Source of the DNA: Chersky-840 sp050011815
Lineage (GTDB): Bacteria > Actinomycetota > Acidimicrobiia > Acidimicrobiales > UBA8190
Reading direction: 5' to 3'
DNA length: 64,000 bases
Assembly: GCA_050011815.1 (NCBI GenBank)
Contig: JBEKIJ010000011.1
Coordinates: 124,001-188,000, forward strand
This document shows positions 9,704-21,524 of this stretch, piece after piece. The stretch's first letter is position 1. Each line of letters opens with the position of its first letter. The notes beneath the pieces were generated by a model. That model saw only the letters and a list, made by a program, of their open reading frames with translations. It had not been told where the DNA came from and ran no database searches. Both the position numbers and the translations under genes were made by a program.

Positions 9704-9706
9704 TCC

Positions 9707-12681
<2,975 letters not shown>

Positions 12682-12694
<13 letters not shown>

Positions 12695-12708
12695 TCCGGG
12701 GCGCGCCG
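12682..12708. terminator. GC-rich hairpin enclosing the S53 gene stop codon
   Basis: CGGCGCGCCC pairs with GGGCGCGCCG (10 bp, two GGCGCGCC palindromes); the TAG stop at 12692-12694 lies in the seven-base loop. No U-tract follows. The next promoter begins at the following base. Confidence 0.55.
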
Positions 12709-12714
12709 TAGGAT
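12709..12714 (+). promoter_or_regulatory. -10 element TAGGAT before the gene at 12724
   Basis: TAGGAT ends nine bases before the ATG at 12724, predicting a leaderless or nearly leaderless transcript. Confidence 0.55.
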
Positions 12715-12723
12715 GACGCGGCC

Positions 12724-13203
12724 ATGTCCGCCGACCAGACCGCCGCGTTGGTCACCGCCATCGTCGCCGGCGTCACGTCCGTCGTCCTCGTGGCGGTGGT
12801 GGTCGTGCTGGGCAGGCGGGTCCGTGAGCTGGGTGCGACGGTCGAGGAGTTGCGACGAGAGACCGTCCCCCTGGTACGCGACGCCCGTGTCGTGGTCGAA
12901 GAGGCGGCCACGGAGATGGTGCGGGTGGGCGACGTGCTCGACTCGGCCGAGGCCGTCTCCGCCACCGTCGACTCGGCGTCGCGCCTCGCCTACCGCGCCT
13001 TCTCGAACCCGGTGGTGAAGGTGCTCGCCTACAGCACTGGTCTCGGGAGCGCGCTGCGGCGGTTCTTCGGGCGACGCCCGGTGACCGGCGCGCGTCGTGG
13101 CGCGACGACCAACGGACACGCCGTCGCCCTCGAGGCGCGTCGTGACGAGGGGCACCCGACGCCGGTCCGGGCCCAACGCCGGCACGCGGGGACGCGGCGG
13201 TGA
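12724..13203 (+). CDS. DUF948-like membrane-anchored protein
   Basis: 159 residues. One N-terminal membrane segment (about 8-30, rich in Val/Ala) is followed by a likely coiled coil (VRELGATVEELRRETVPLVRDARVVVEEA) and a basic C-terminus. This is the layout of DUF948 proteins, which have no established biochemical role. The ATG has a -10 hexamer nine bases before it. The stop overlaps the next gene (GTGA), and both lie directly before alaS, a context seen in related actinobacteria as far as I recall. Function unknown; envelope-associated by topology. Confidence 0.75.
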   Translation: MSADQTAALVTAIVAGVTSVVLVAVVVVLGRRVRELGATVEELRRETVPLVRDARVVVEEAATEMVRVGDVLDSAEAVSATVDSASRLAYRAFSNPVVKVLAYSTGLGSALRRFFGRRPVTGARRGATTNGHAVALEARRDEGHPTPVRAQRRHAGTRR

Positions 13204-13457
13204 TCCGCAGGCCTCTGTGGCTGGCGGCCGGGGCCGCATTGGGAGTGGGCGGCACCATGTGGACGCGCCGTCGTCTCGAGCGGCTGTCGCGCCGCGTGCG
13301 ACCGACGGCGTTGTCGGGCGAGATCGCCTCCATCGTCGACCGCACCCGGCGTGGTGCCGCCGATCGGGTACGCGACGCGTTTGACACGGGCCGGACCGAG
13401 GCCCTGCGTCGTGAGGACGACCTGTGGCACGATCTCGACTCCCGCCGGGCGCGGTGA
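13200..13457 (+). CDS. Small basic protein of unknown function upstream of alaS
   Basis: 85 residues beginning MIRRPLWLAAGAALGVGGTM, a short hydrophobic stretch (about 6-20) that could be a membrane anchor, followed by an Arg-rich region (WTRRRLERLSRRVRP) and a charged helical C-terminus. The GTG start overlaps the stop of the DUF948-like gene (GTGA), so the two are translationally coupled and probably work together at the membrane. I do not recognise a family. The reading frame has the GC-rich third positions of its neighbours. Confidence 0.65.
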   Translation: MIRRPLWLAAGAALGVGGTMWTRRRLERLSRRVRPTALSGEIASIVDRTRRGAADRVRDAFDTGRTEALRREDDLWHDLDSRRAR

Positions 13458-13529
13458 GCGGGACCTGAATCTCCTGGCCGCAGGCCCGGACTGCTCCGAT
13501 CGGCGTCCCTGGCCGGCGAGGGTGGCCGG

Positions 13530-13535
13530 TAGGAT
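13530..13535 (+). promoter_or_regulatory. -10 element TAGGAT of alaS
   Basis: TAGGAT ends six bases before the GTG at 13542 (nine before the ATG at 13545). Predicts a leaderless alaS transcript and also a start for the alaS-ruvX-mltG-aroE unit. Confidence 0.6.
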
Positions 13536-13541
13536 CGTGCG

Positions 13542-16106
13542 GTGATGGACGCCAACCAGCTCCGCTCGACGTTCACCGGCTTCTACGCGGCGCGGGGCCA
13601 TGTGGTCGTGCCCTCGGCGAGCCTCATCCCCCACGATCCCACCGTGCTGTTCACCATCGCGGGCATGGTGCCGTTCAAGCCGTACTTCACCGGCGAGGAG
13701 CGCTCCCCGTGGCCGCGGGCCACGTCGGTGCAGAAGTGCTTCCGCACCGTGGACATCGAAGTCATCGGCACCACCGAGCGGCACTGCACGTTCTTCGAGA
13801 TGCTCGGGAACTTCAGCTTCGGCGACTACTTCAAAGCCGACGCCATCCCGCTCGCCTGGGAATTGCTCACCGAGGTGCTGGGGGTGGACGCCGAGCGGTT
13901 GTGGGTCACGGTGCACGAGTCCGACGACCAGGCCAAAGAGATCTGGCTCGACGCCGCCGGTGTGCCCGAGCAGCGCATCCAGGCGCTGGGCGAGGACAAC
14001 TTCTGGCAGATGGGCGACGCCGGGCTCGGCCCCTGTGGTCCCTCGTCGGAGCTGTTCTTCGATCGGGGACCGCGCTATGGCGACGACGGTGGGCCCGCCC
14101 ACGGTGGCGCCGAGCGCTTCGTCGAGATCTACAACCTGGTGTTCATGCAGTACAACAAGTTGGCCGACGGCACCCTCGAGGATCTGCCCGGAAAGAGCAT
14201 CGACACCGGGGCGGGGCTCGAGCGCAACCTCCCCATGGTCCAAGGGGTCGACTCGCTGTTCGAGACTGATGTCTTCCGGCCCATCCTGGCCGTGGCCGAG
14301 GAGATCACCGAAGTCCGCTACGGCGCCGACAGCCACTCCGACGTGTCGCTGCGCATCCTGGCCGACCACGCCCGGGCCATGGCCCTGGTGGTGGCCGACG
14401 GGGTGATGCCCTCCAACGAGGGCCGGGGCTATGTGTTGCGCCGCATCATCCGCCGGGCGGTGCGCCGCGCCTTTCAGCTGGGCGTGATCGAGCAGCTCAC
14501 CCCTCGGCTCGTGGCCGCGGTGGCCGACGTCCTGGGCGGTGCCTACCCGGTGCTCGTCACCGACCTCGACCGCATCTCCGAGACCGTGGAACGCGAAGAA
14601 GGTGCCTTTCGCCGTACCCTCGACGCCGGCTCGGTGATCCTCGAAGAGGCGTTGCACGACGGGACGGGCCGCGTCTCGGGGGAGGCGGCCTTCCGGCTGC
14701 ACGACACCCACGGCTTTCCCATCGAGCTCACCATGGAGATGGCGGCCGAGGCGGGCGTCGAGGTCGACACCGAGGGCTTCGAGCGCGAGATGGCGGCCCA
14801 GCGCGAGCAGGCCCGGGCCGATGCCCGGCGCCGGCGCCAGGCCCTCGGGGACGAGACGGTGTACCGGGAGCTGCTGGGCCAATCGGGGCCGACGCGCTTC
14901 ACCGGGTACGAGCACTACGAGGAGCCCGCCTCGATCGTGGCCGTCCTGGCCGGCGCCGAGCCCGACACCGCCGAGATCGTCTTGAACCAGACCCCGTTCT
15001 ACGCCGAGTCCGGCGGGCAGGTGGGCGACACCGGCTCCATCACCACCGAGACGGGGCGCGCCAAGGTGCTCGACACCCAGAGCGTGCTCCCCGGGTTGAT
15101 CGTGCACCGGGCCCGGATCGAGGGCGAGATCCATGCCGGGCAGGACGCGTTGGCGGTGATCGACGCGGTGCGGCGCGACGGCACCCGCCGGCACCACACC
15201 GGCACCCACCTGTTGCACAGCGCGCTGCGGGCCGTCCTCGGGGACCACGTGCGCCAGCAGGGCTCGTTGGTGGCGCCCGATCGGCTGCACTTCGACTTCT
15301 CCCATCCCAAGGCCCTGCGCCCCGAGGAGTTGACCGAGGTCACCGCGGCCGCCAATGCCGACGTCCTCACCGACGCGCCGGTCGAGGTCATCGAGACCTC
15401 GAAGGCGCAAGCCGAGGCGCTCGGCGCCCTGGCCTTCTTCGACGACAAGTACGGGGAGCGGGTGCGGGTGGTGCGGGCCGGGCTGCATTCCCTCGAGTTC
15501 TGCGGCGGGACCCACGTCGACGCCCTGGGCATGATCGGCCCCATCACGGTGGTGTCGGAGGGGTCGATCGGATCGAACACGAGGCGCATCGAGGCGGTGA
15601 CGGGCCAGAGCGCACTGGGCCTCTTGCACGAGAGGCGGCGAACGGTCGACCAGGCGGCGCACCTGCTCAAGGTGGAGCCCGCCGGTGTGCTCGAGGCGCT
15701 CCAGAAGCTGCTCGACCGCCAGCGCCAGGCCGACAAGGAGCTGGCCCGCCTGCGAGGAGCGCGCCTGGAGGAGGACGCGGCGCGCCTGGCCCAGCAGGCC
15801 GAGGGGGGCGTCGTCGTGCACCGCCAGGACGGCGTCGGCCCCGAGCACCTGCGAGACCTGGCCCAGGCCATCCGGCGCCACGGCGCCCGGGTGGTGGTGC
15901 TGGCGGGGTCCTCCGACGGGTCGAAGGTGGGGGTGGCGGTGGCCTCGGGCGACGTCTCGGTCGACGCCGGGGTGACAGCCAAGGAATTGGCCCAGCTGGT
16001 GGGCGGGGGTGGCGGGGGCTCGTCCGAGGTGGCGACCGCGGGTGGGTCTGACGCTTCGAAGATCGACACCCTGCTGGCGGAGGCCCGGCGCCGGCTCGGC
16101 GCCTGA
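13542..16106 (+). CDS. alaS: Alanyl-tRNA synthetase
   Basis: Charges tRNA-Ala and edits mischarged tRNA. The 854-residue protein carries the class II core at its N-terminus (STFTGFYAARGHVVVPSASL; NFWQMGDAGLGPCGPSSE), the editing domain with zinc-ligand motifs HTGTHLLH and CGGTHV, and the C-terminal Gly-rich C-Ala domain ending KIDTLLAEARRRLG. GTG at 13542 directly precedes an in-frame ATG at 13545; either could be used, and the -10 element six bases before the GTG favours it. First gene of the conserved alaS-ruvX-mltG-aroE block. Confidence 0.96.
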   Translation: MMDANQLRSTFTGFYAARGHVVVPSASLIPHDPTVLFTIAGMVPFKPYFTGEERSPWPRATSVQKCFRTVDIEVIGTTERHCTFFEMLGNFSFGDYFKADAIPLAWELLTEVLGVDAERLWVTVHESDDQAKEIWLDAAGVPEQRIQALGEDNFWQMGDAGLGPCGPSSELFFDRGPRYGDDGGPAHGGAERFVEIYNLVFMQYNKLADGTLEDLPGKSIDTGAGLERNLPMVQGVDSLFETDVFRPILAVAEEITEVRYGADSHSDVSLRILADHARAMALVVADGVMPSNEGRGYVLRRIIRRAVRRAFQLGVIEQLTPRLVAAVADVLGGAYPVLVTDLDRISETVEREEGAFRRTLDAGSVILEEALHDGTGRVSGEAAFRLHDTHGFPIELTMEMAAEAGVEVDTEGFEREMAAQREQARADARRRRQALGDETVYRELLGQSGPTRFTGYEHYEEPASIVAVLAGAEPDTAEIVLNQTPFYAESGGQVGDTGSITTETGRAKVLDTQSVLPGLIVHRARIEGEIHAGQDALAVIDAVRRDGTRRHHTGTHLLHSALRAVLGDHVRQQGSLVAPDRLHFDFSHPKALRPEELTEVTAAANADVLTDAPVEVIETSKAQAEALGALAFFDDKYGERVRVVRAGLHSLEFCGGTHVDALGMIGPITVVSEGSIGSNTRRIEAVTGQSALGLLHERRRTVDQAAHLLKVEPAGVLEALQKLLDRQRQADKELARLRGARLEEDAARLAQQAEGGVVVHRQDGVGPEHLRDLAQAIRRHGARVVVLAGSSDGSKVGVAVASGDVSVDAGVTAKELAQLVGGGGGGSSEVATAGGSDASKIDTLLAEARRRLGA

Positions 16107-16130
16107 CGCCGTGCGGGTGGCCTGAACGCA

Positions 16131-16568
16131 GTGCGGGTGGTGGGGATCGACCTCGGCGAGCGCCGCATCGGTGTGGCCGTCTCCGACGGGACGGGCACGT
16201 TGGCAACGCCTCGGACCACGATCGAGCGCACCGGGGACGACGTCGCCGATTGGGGTGCGGTGGCGGCTGTCGTCAAGGAGGTGGGGGCCCGACGCGTCGT
16301 GGTGGGAATGCCCCTCAGCTTGAACGGTCGGCGAGGGCCGGCGGCCCGGGCGGCCCAGGCCGATGCCGATGCGCTGGCCTTGACCCTCGCCTCGACGGGG
16401 GTGGCGGTCGAGACCTTCGACGAGCGCCTGACCACGGTGAGCGCGGCCCGGTCCCTGGCCGACGCGGGTCGACGGGGGCGCGACCAGCGCGCCACGATCG
16501 ACCAGGCCGCCGCGGCGGTGCTGTTGCAGGCGTGGCTCGACACGCATCGGGGACCCTCCCGTGCCTGA
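16131..16568 (+). CDS. ruvX: Putative pre-16S rRNA nuclease / Holliday junction resolvase-like RuvX (YqgF)
   Basis: RNase H-fold nuclease linked to maturation of the 16S rRNA 5' end; older annotations call it a Holliday junction resolvase. The 145-residue product begins VVGIDLGERRIGVAVSD with the first catalytic Asp, has VVVGMPLSLNGRRG, the Glu-containing TFDERLTTVSA and the C-terminal Asp in RATIDQAAAAVLLQAWLD, all YqgF landmarks. GTG at 16131 lies 24 bases after alaS. The stop overlaps mltG. The alaS-ruvX-mltG-aroE order is an actinobacterial signature. Confidence 0.93.
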   Translation: MRVVGIDLGERRIGVAVSDGTGTLATPRTTIERTGDDVADWGAVAAVVKEVGARRVVVGMPLSLNGRRGPAARAAQADADALALTLASTGVAVETFDERLTTVSAARSLADAGRRGRDQRATIDQAAAAVLLQAWLDTHRGPSRA

Positions 16569-17688
16569 TGCCGCCGGGCCCGGGGTCGAAGGTCGGCCGA
16601 GGACCGAGGGGCGCGCCGCCGCCCCGCCCGACGGTGCCTCGCCTTCCAGGCCCACCAGCCACAAGCGGGCCCGACCCGAGGTGTACCGGCGCCGTCGGGT
16701 GCGGGTGGGGTTGGCGGCGCTCGTGGTGCTGGCCCTCCTCGTGAGCGCCGTGCTGTGGTACCAGAGCGAGATGGGAGGGCCCGGGGGCCCGACGACGGTG
16801 GTCACGGTGGCGCCGGGGGCGTCGATGGGGACGGTCACGGCGTCGCTCGTCCGACAGCACGTCGTCGACAGCGAGCTGGCGTTTCGGGTGTACCTGGCCA
16901 TCCACGGCACACCCACCGTGCTGCCCGGCAGCTACCTGCTCCGGCGCCACGATTCCTTCGCCGATGTCCGGGCGAAGTTGGCGGGGGGGCCCGACGTCTT
17001 CACGGTGACGGTCCTGCCCGGTCTCACCATGAGCGAGGTGGCGACCCGGGTGGGCCAGATCTCGGGCCATGACGGCGCCCACTTTCTGGCCCTGGCCTCG
17101 TCGGGCACGGTGCGGTCCCCGTATGAGCCCGCCGGCTCGACCACCCTCGACGGGCTCGTCGGCACCGGGACCTATCTCGTCTTGCCGGGGGAGTCGGACC
17201 AGACCCTGCTCGGGGACATGATCGCCCGGTTCGACACCCTGGCCGACTCCGTGGGCCTCGTCCACGGCGCAGCGGCTCTGGGGCAGTCGCCGTACCAGGC
17301 CATCACGGTGGCCTCGATCGTGGAGAAGGAAGGGGTGTACCAGGAGAACCTCGGCAAGGTCTCGCGGGTGATCTACAACCGCCTGGCGCGCGGCACGCCG
17401 CTGCAGATGGACTCGACGGTCTTGTACTCCGAGCACCGCGACGGGGGCAAGGTGACCCCCGCCGACCTCGCCCTCGACACCCCGTACAACACCTACCTCC
17501 ACGCCGGGCTCACCCCCACCCCCATCTGCTTCCCGTCCGAAGCCTCACTCCGAGCCGCCCTGGCACCGACCCCGGGGAACTGGCTGTACTTCGTGGTGGT
17601 GTCGAAGGACGGCACCGAGGCCTTCTCCGACACGTTCGCGGGCCAAGAGGCCAACGAACGCCTGGCCCAGAGCCGGGGCCTCGGCTAG
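16561..17688 (+). CDS. mltG: Endolytic murein transglycosylase MltG
   Basis: Membrane-anchored lytic transglycosylase that cuts nascent peptidoglycan strands and sets glycan length. The 375 residues comprise a Pro/Arg-rich cytoplasmic part, one membrane segment (about 41-63), and an extracytoplasmic YceG domain with the catalytic Glu region ASIVEKEG, the NRLARGTPLQMDSTVLY motif and the conserved TPICFPSEASLRAAL / WLYFVV end. The GTG start lies inside the end of ruvX (8-base overlap), consistent with coupled translation. Confidence 0.93.
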   Translation: MPDAAGPGVEGRPRTEGRAAAPPDGASPSRPTSHKRARPEVYRRRRVRVGLAALVVLALLVSAVLWYQSEMGGPGGPTTVVTVAPGASMGTVTASLVRQHVVDSELAFRVYLAIHGTPTVLPGSYLLRRHDSFADVRAKLAGGPDVFTVTVLPGLTMSEVATRVGQISGHDGAHFLALASSGTVRSPYEPAGSTTLDGLVGTGTYLVLPGESDQTLLGDMIARFDTLADSVGLVHGAAALGQSPYQAITVASIVEKEGVYQENLGKVSRVIYNRLARGTPLQMDSTVLYSEHRDGGKVTPADLALDTPYNTYLHAGLTPTPICFPSEASLRAALAPTPGNWLYFVVVSKDGTEAFSDTFAGQEANERLAQSRGLG

Positions 17689-17696
17689 GACACGCC

Positions 17697-18575
17697 GTGC
17701 CGGCTCGAGCAGAACCGTCCAGGTCGTCGCCGACGTGGCCCACCGGCGCCTCGCGCGTCGTGGGGGTGATCGGGGACCCCATCGCCCACTCGCTGTCGCC
17801 CCTGTTGCACAACGCCGCCTTCGACGCGCTCGGGCTCGACTGGGTCTCGGTGGCGTTCGCGGTGCGCGCCGGCGACGCCGCGGCCGCGCTCACCGGGATG
17901 CGGGCCCTGGGCATCGCCGGGTTGTCGGTGACCATGCCCCACAAGGAGCAGGCCTTCGCGGCCGTCGACGACACCACCGACGTCGCCCGCAGGCTGGGGG
18001 CGGTCAACTGCGTCAGCTGGCATGCGGGCGCGCTGGTGGGCGACTCCACCGACGGGGACGGACTGCTGGCCGCGCTGGCGCGCGGGGCGGGGTTCGATCC
18101 CCGCGCCCGACGCTGCGTCGTGATCGGGGCCGGTGGGGCGGCCCGCGCCGTCGTCCTGGCCCTGGCCGAGGCCGGTGCGGCCGAGGTGGTGGTGGTGAAC
18201 CGGACCCCGGCACGCGCCGAGATCGCCGCGGCCTTGGCGGGGGAGGCGGGGCGCGTCGGGTCGGGGGCCGACATGGCGTCGGCCGACCTCATCGTCCAGG
18301 CCACACCGGTGGGGATGGCAGGCGGCGCCGGGCCCGGTGGCGACGATCTCCCCCTCGACCCCGACACCCTGCACGCCGGCCAGGTGGTCGCCGACCTCGT
18401 CTACCACCCCCTCGAGACGCCGCTCCTGGCGGCGGCGAAGGCCCGAGGGGCGGTGACCGTCGGGGGACTGGGGATGTTGGTCCACCAGGCCGCGCTGGCT
18501 CTGGAACGGTGGACCGGTGGTGCGGTGCCGGTCGAGCCCATGTGGCACGCCGCCCAGGCGCGCCCGGCTCGGTGA
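17697..18575 (+). CDS. aroE: Shikimate dehydrogenase
   Basis: NADPH-dependent reduction of 3-dehydroshikimate in the aromatic amino-acid pathway. The 292-residue product shows the shikimate-binding GDPIAHSLSP (Ser32, Ser34), the catalytic Lys in TMPHKEQ, the Asp in DSTDGDG, and the Rossmann GAGGAARAVVLAL with NRTPARAE, which favours NADP. GTG at 17697 follows mltG by eight bases. It completes the alaS operon and would feed chorismate to trpE, encoded at 50754. It converges with the sulfotransferase with no gap between the two stops. Confidence 0.94.
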   Translation: MPARAEPSRSSPTWPTGASRVVGVIGDPIAHSLSPLLHNAAFDALGLDWVSVAFAVRAGDAAAALTGMRALGIAGLSVTMPHKEQAFAAVDDTTDVARRLGAVNCVSWHAGALVGDSTDGDGLLAALARGAGFDPRARRCVVIGAGGAARAVVLALAEAGAAEVVVVNRTPARAEIAAALAGEAGRVGSGADMASADLIVQATPVGMAGGAGPGGDDLPLDPDTLHAGQVVADLVYHPLETPLLAAAKARGAVTVGGLGMLVHQAALALERWTGGAVPVEPMWHAAQARPAR

Positions 18576-19385
18576 TCAGGCGTTCCAGAGCCTCTTGCCG
18601 AGCAGGTCGAAGAGGTCTTCGTTGTAGGGCGCGAAGTGGTGGCGCAGCTCCTCGACGACGGCGTGCTCCTCGGGACGGGCCCGGGGCGCGTCGTTGGTCG
18701 AGGGAAAAGGCGTGTCGAGCGGCGCCAGGCCCAGCCACGCCAGCGCCCGGGCCGGGCCCTCAGGGTCGGTGAAGAGCTCTTCGCTCTGCATCACGAGGAT
18801 CCGCTCGCGATCGATGACGGCGAACCACCGGCGGAGCTGCTCGGCGTAGTGCCCCCGCGCCTTGTAGGAGAAGTTGCGGTAGGCGAAGCTCTCCCCTCCG
18901 GTCCGGACGACCTCCTCTTGTCCCGCCAGGCGCTCGTCTTCGAGGGCGAGGGCGCGTGCCAGGGGTTCGTGCTCGGCGTCCAACCGGCACGAGTGCCAGT
19001 ACTGGGAGATGGCCCGCTGCACCGGATCGCGCAACAACACGACGAAGCGGGTCGACGCGGGGAGATCGGCGGCGACCCGGTCGGGGGCCAGGGGATAGAA
19101 CAACAGGTACGGGGTGGCCTCCAGGGACAGGCCCGGCACGACCTTCAAGGGGAAGTGCGAGCGGTACCACCCTTCGCCGTTGGCGTAGTACCGGTCGAAG
19201 TAGTGGACCTCCTTGGTGGTCGAGGCGGTGACCGAGGGGTGGGCGGCGAGCCAATCGAACAAGGAGGTCGTCCCGCCGCGCTGGGTGCCGATGATCACGA
19301 CATCGGGCAGGGTGCGCAGGGCCGCGGTGGCCCGCCGCCACCGGCTGCGCAGACCACCCGGAGCCCGTGCCAGCCCCGGGCTCAA
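18576..19385 (-). CDS. Sulfotransferase domain protein
   Basis: Predicted PAPS-dependent sulfotransferase of the bacterial/heparan type. About 269 residues from TTG at 19385. The 5'-phosphosulfate loop is GTQRGGTTS (33-41), followed by LAAHPSV and KEVHYFD, and the 3'-phosphate loop is RDPVQRAISQYWHS; the C-terminal half has WFAVIDRERILVMQSEEL. The start is uncertain: the frame stays open upstream into mscS, and TTG at 19385 gives a family-like N-terminus. The acceptor is unknown; the cysDNC and cysQ genes at 53-57 kb would supply PAPS and clear PAP. Confidence 0.85.
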   Translation of the reverse strand: MSPGLARAPGGLRSRWRRATAALRTLPDVVIIGTQRGGTTSLFDWLAAHPSVTASTTKEVHYFDRYYANGEGWYRSHFPLKVVPGLSLEATPYLLFYPLAPDRVAADLPASTRFVVLLRDPVQRAISQYWHSCRLDAEHEPLARALALEDERLAGQEEVVRTGGESFAYRNFSYKARGHYAEQLRRWFAVIDRERILVMQSEELFTDPEGPARALAWLGLAPLDTPFPSTNDAPRARPEEHAVVEELRHHFAPYNEDLFDLLGKRLWNA

Positions 19386-19401
19386 CGGGAGGGCTCGGGG
19401 C

Positions 19402-20355
19402 TCAAGAGGGCTCGTCGTCGCGAGACGGGCGGGGCGCGGCGCCGAGCGGGGCGGATTCGCCCGCCGGGGCGGCGGCGAAGACCCCGGCGGCCTGCAGGCG
19501 CAGGGCGATCTCCTGGCGCAAGATGCGCGCCACCCGTTCGCGGTCGGTGGAGGAGGTCCGCACCGAGATCCGACACGTGAAGGTGTCGGCCGCGGTGGCG
19601 ACCACTCCCCACACGCGGGGTGGTTCGAGGCACAGCGGCGCGTAGCGGGGATCGGTGGACACCGAATCGGCCGCGGCGCGCATGGTGTCGAGGACGGTGT
19701 CCACGCCCGCCACCACCGGGACGGCGATGTCGACGGTGGCCTGGGCCCATCCCCGCGACGAGTTCGCCAACTTCCGGATCTCACCGTTGGGCACGTACCA
19801 CACGGTGCCGTCGTCGGAGCGCAGGCGCGTGACGCGCAGCGTCAGGTCTTCGACCGTCCCGGTGGTATCGCCCACCATGATGGTGTCGCCGATGTCGAAC
19901 TGGCCTTCGACGGTGAGCAAGACACCGGCCAGGAGGTCGCGCACCATGCTCTGGGCACCGAAGCCGAGGGTGGCCCCGATCACCGTCGCCCCGGCGAGCA
20001 GGGGCGTGAGGTTGAGGCCGATGGTCCCGAGGACGACGAACAGGGCGATGACCACGATGACACCGCGCCACACGTTGGCGAGGAGGTTCGTGAGCGTGAG
20101 GGCCCGGGCCGAGGCGCGTGGTGAGTCGGCGTGGGCCACGGCCTTGTGGGCGGCGGCCCCCACCCATCGCCGGATGATGCGGCTCCCGAGCCAGGCGACC
20201 AGGGCGGCCACCAGGAGGACCATGACGACCGTGACCGGCTTGATGACGACTTCCTGCCAGTGCGCCGCGGTGGGCTGGCTCACCCCGGCCCAGCGCAGGA
20301 CGTCGTAGAGCCAGCCGTCGTCGGCCACGATGGGTGAAGTGGCGGCGAGGGGCAC
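19402..20355 (-). CDS. Small-conductance mechanosensitive channel (MscS family)
   Basis: Membrane channel that opens under hypo-osmotic stress. The 317-residue product has an N-terminal segment plus membrane helices at roughly 30-55 and 80-110, the pore-lining TM3 rich in Gly/Ala (PLLAGATVIGATLGFGAQSM), then the beta domain motif QFDIGDTIMVGDTTGTVEDLTLRVTRLR and a C-terminal alpha/beta domain. GTG at 20355 is preferred; GTG at 20328 is possible. It runs divergently from the SEDS gene at 20388, sharing a 32-base gap. The last 50 or so residues are low complexity. Confidence 0.92.
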   Translation of the reverse strand: MPLAATSPIVADDGWLYDVLRWAGVSQPTAAHWQEVVIKPVTVVMVLLVAALVAWLGSRIIRRWVGAAAHKAVAHADSPRASARALTLTNLLANVWRGVIVVIALFVVLGTIGLNLTPLLAGATVIGATLGFGAQSMVRDLLAGVLLTVEGQFDIGDTIMVGDTTGTVEDLTLRVTRLRSDDGTVWYVPNGEIRKLANSSRGWAQATVDIAVPVVAGVDTVLDTMRAAADSVSTDPRYAPLCLEPPRVWGVVATAADTFTCRISVRTSSTDRERVARILRQEIALRLQAAGVFAAAPAGESAPLGAAPRPSRDDEPS

Positions 20356-20361
20356 GACCGG

Positions 20362-20367
20362 TATTCT
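20362..20367 (+). promoter_or_regulatory. -10 element TATTCT before the SEDS gene at 20388
   Basis: TATTCT is 20 bases before the TTG start, leaving a leader of about 13 bases that contains GGAG at 20376-20379. This is a leadered start, unlike most others here. Confidence 0.45.
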
Positions 20368-20387
20368 GGTCCGCCGGAGCCCACCGG

Positions 20388-21524
20388 TTGAGCACCTCTC
20401 TCGCACACCGCCCGGCCACGGGCCGGCCCTTGCCCTTGCGGGTGGACTTCGCGCTCATCTTGACCACCGTCGCCGTGGCCGCCTTCGGCGTCATCCTGGT
20501 CTACTCGGCGACCCGTTCCAAGCTCGCCGCGGCGGGCATCAACCCCCATTACTTCCTCACCAGGCAGGCGGCCTATGTCGTGGTGGGGGGGATCTTCATG
20601 ATCGTGCTGGCGACGCTCGACTACAGGTGGCTCGAGCACGCCAGCGCCGTGCTCTACGTGGCGATGATCCTGGCCTTGCTGGCCATGTTCACCGGCATCG
20701 GGTCGACGGCGTTGGGGGCGACGCGCTGGATCCAGATCGGCGGCGTCCAGATCCAGCCGTCGGCCTTCGCCACGCTCGTGCTCATCGTCACGGTGGCTAC
20801 CTTCTGCGCCAGACGGCCCGAAGGGCTCGGCCGCAACGACGTCTTGAAGGTCCTGGCCCTGTCCGCAGTGCCGATCCTCCTGGTGGTGAAGCAACCCGAC
20901 CTCGGGAGCGGCATCGTCATGTCCGTGGTCCTCCTCGTGATGCTGGTCATCGCCGGCATCCCCAACCGCTACCTCCTGTTCCTCTTGCTCCTCGCCGTCA
21001 CCGGCGCCTTCGCCGTGGTCCACTTCAAGCTCTTGAAGGACTACCAGCTGAACCGGATCACCGCCGTCTTCCACGTGGGCAAGAACCTCCAGAGCACGGG
21101 ATACAACGTGGGTCAGTCGGTGGCGGCCATCGGCTCGGGCGGGACCACGGGAGCGGGCCTGTTCCACGGATCGCAGACCAACCTGGCCTATGTACCCGAG
21201 CAGCAGACCGACTTCATCTTCTCGGCGCTGGGCGAGCAGCTCGGCTTCGTGGGCGCCGCGGGTGTCCTGGCTCTGCTGGGGGTGCTGTCGTGGCGGCTCC
21301 TGCGCAGCGCGCAGCTGGCCCGTGACGCCTTCGGGCGGCTCCTGGCCGCCGGGTGCTTCACGCTGGTGGCCTTCAGCGTGTTCGAGAACGCCGGCATGGC
21401 CATGGGGATCATGCCGGTGGCGGGGATCCCCCTTCCCTTCTTGTCCTACGGGGGCTCGGCGACCGTGGCGTTCTTCTCGGCCGTCGGCATCGCGCTCTCG
21501 GTCCAGCTGCGGGCCCAGCGATGA
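20388..21524 (+). CDS. SEDS-family peptidoglycan polymerase (RodA/FtsW type)
   Basis: Polytopic glycosyltransferase that polymerises lipid II with a partner penicillin-binding protein. The 378 residues contain about ten membrane segments and the SEDS landmarks GATRWIQIGGVQIQPSAFA, KQPDLGSG (with the essential Asp), the LKDYQLNRI region, and the closing MPVAGIPLPFLSYGGSATV. The LGSG/IPLPFLSYGG form resembles RodA. TTG at 20388 was chosen for its GGAG site eight bases upstream. The stop overlaps the next gene (ATGA). A second SEDS gene lies at 22193 on the other strand. Confidence 0.92.
   Translation: MSTSLAHRPATGRPLPLRVDFALILTTVAVAAFGVILVYSATRSKLAAAGINPHYFLTRQAAYVVVGGIFMIVLATLDYRWLEHASAVLYVAMILALLAMFTGIGSTALGATRWIQIGGVQIQPSAFATLVLIVTVATFCARRPEGLGRNDVLKVLALSAVPILLVVKQPDLGSGIVMSVVLLVMLVIAGIPNRYLLFLLLLAVTGAFAVVHFKLLKDYQLNRITAVFHVGKNLQSTGYNVGQSVAAIGSGGTTGAGLFHGSQTNLAYVPEQQTDFIFSALGEQLGFVGAAGVLALLGVLSWRLLRSAQLARDAFGRLLAAGCFTLVAFSVFENAGMAMGIMPVAGIPLPFLSYGGSATVAFFSAVGIALSVQLRAQR

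Noticed and set aside
13029..16916. Very long open frames antisense to alaS and other genes (also around 2235-4361 and 31324-34329)
   Set aside because: In GC-rich DNA the antisense and shifted frames stay open by chance. Their translations are His/Arg/Gly-rich without domains, and the sense frames are clear, conserved genes.
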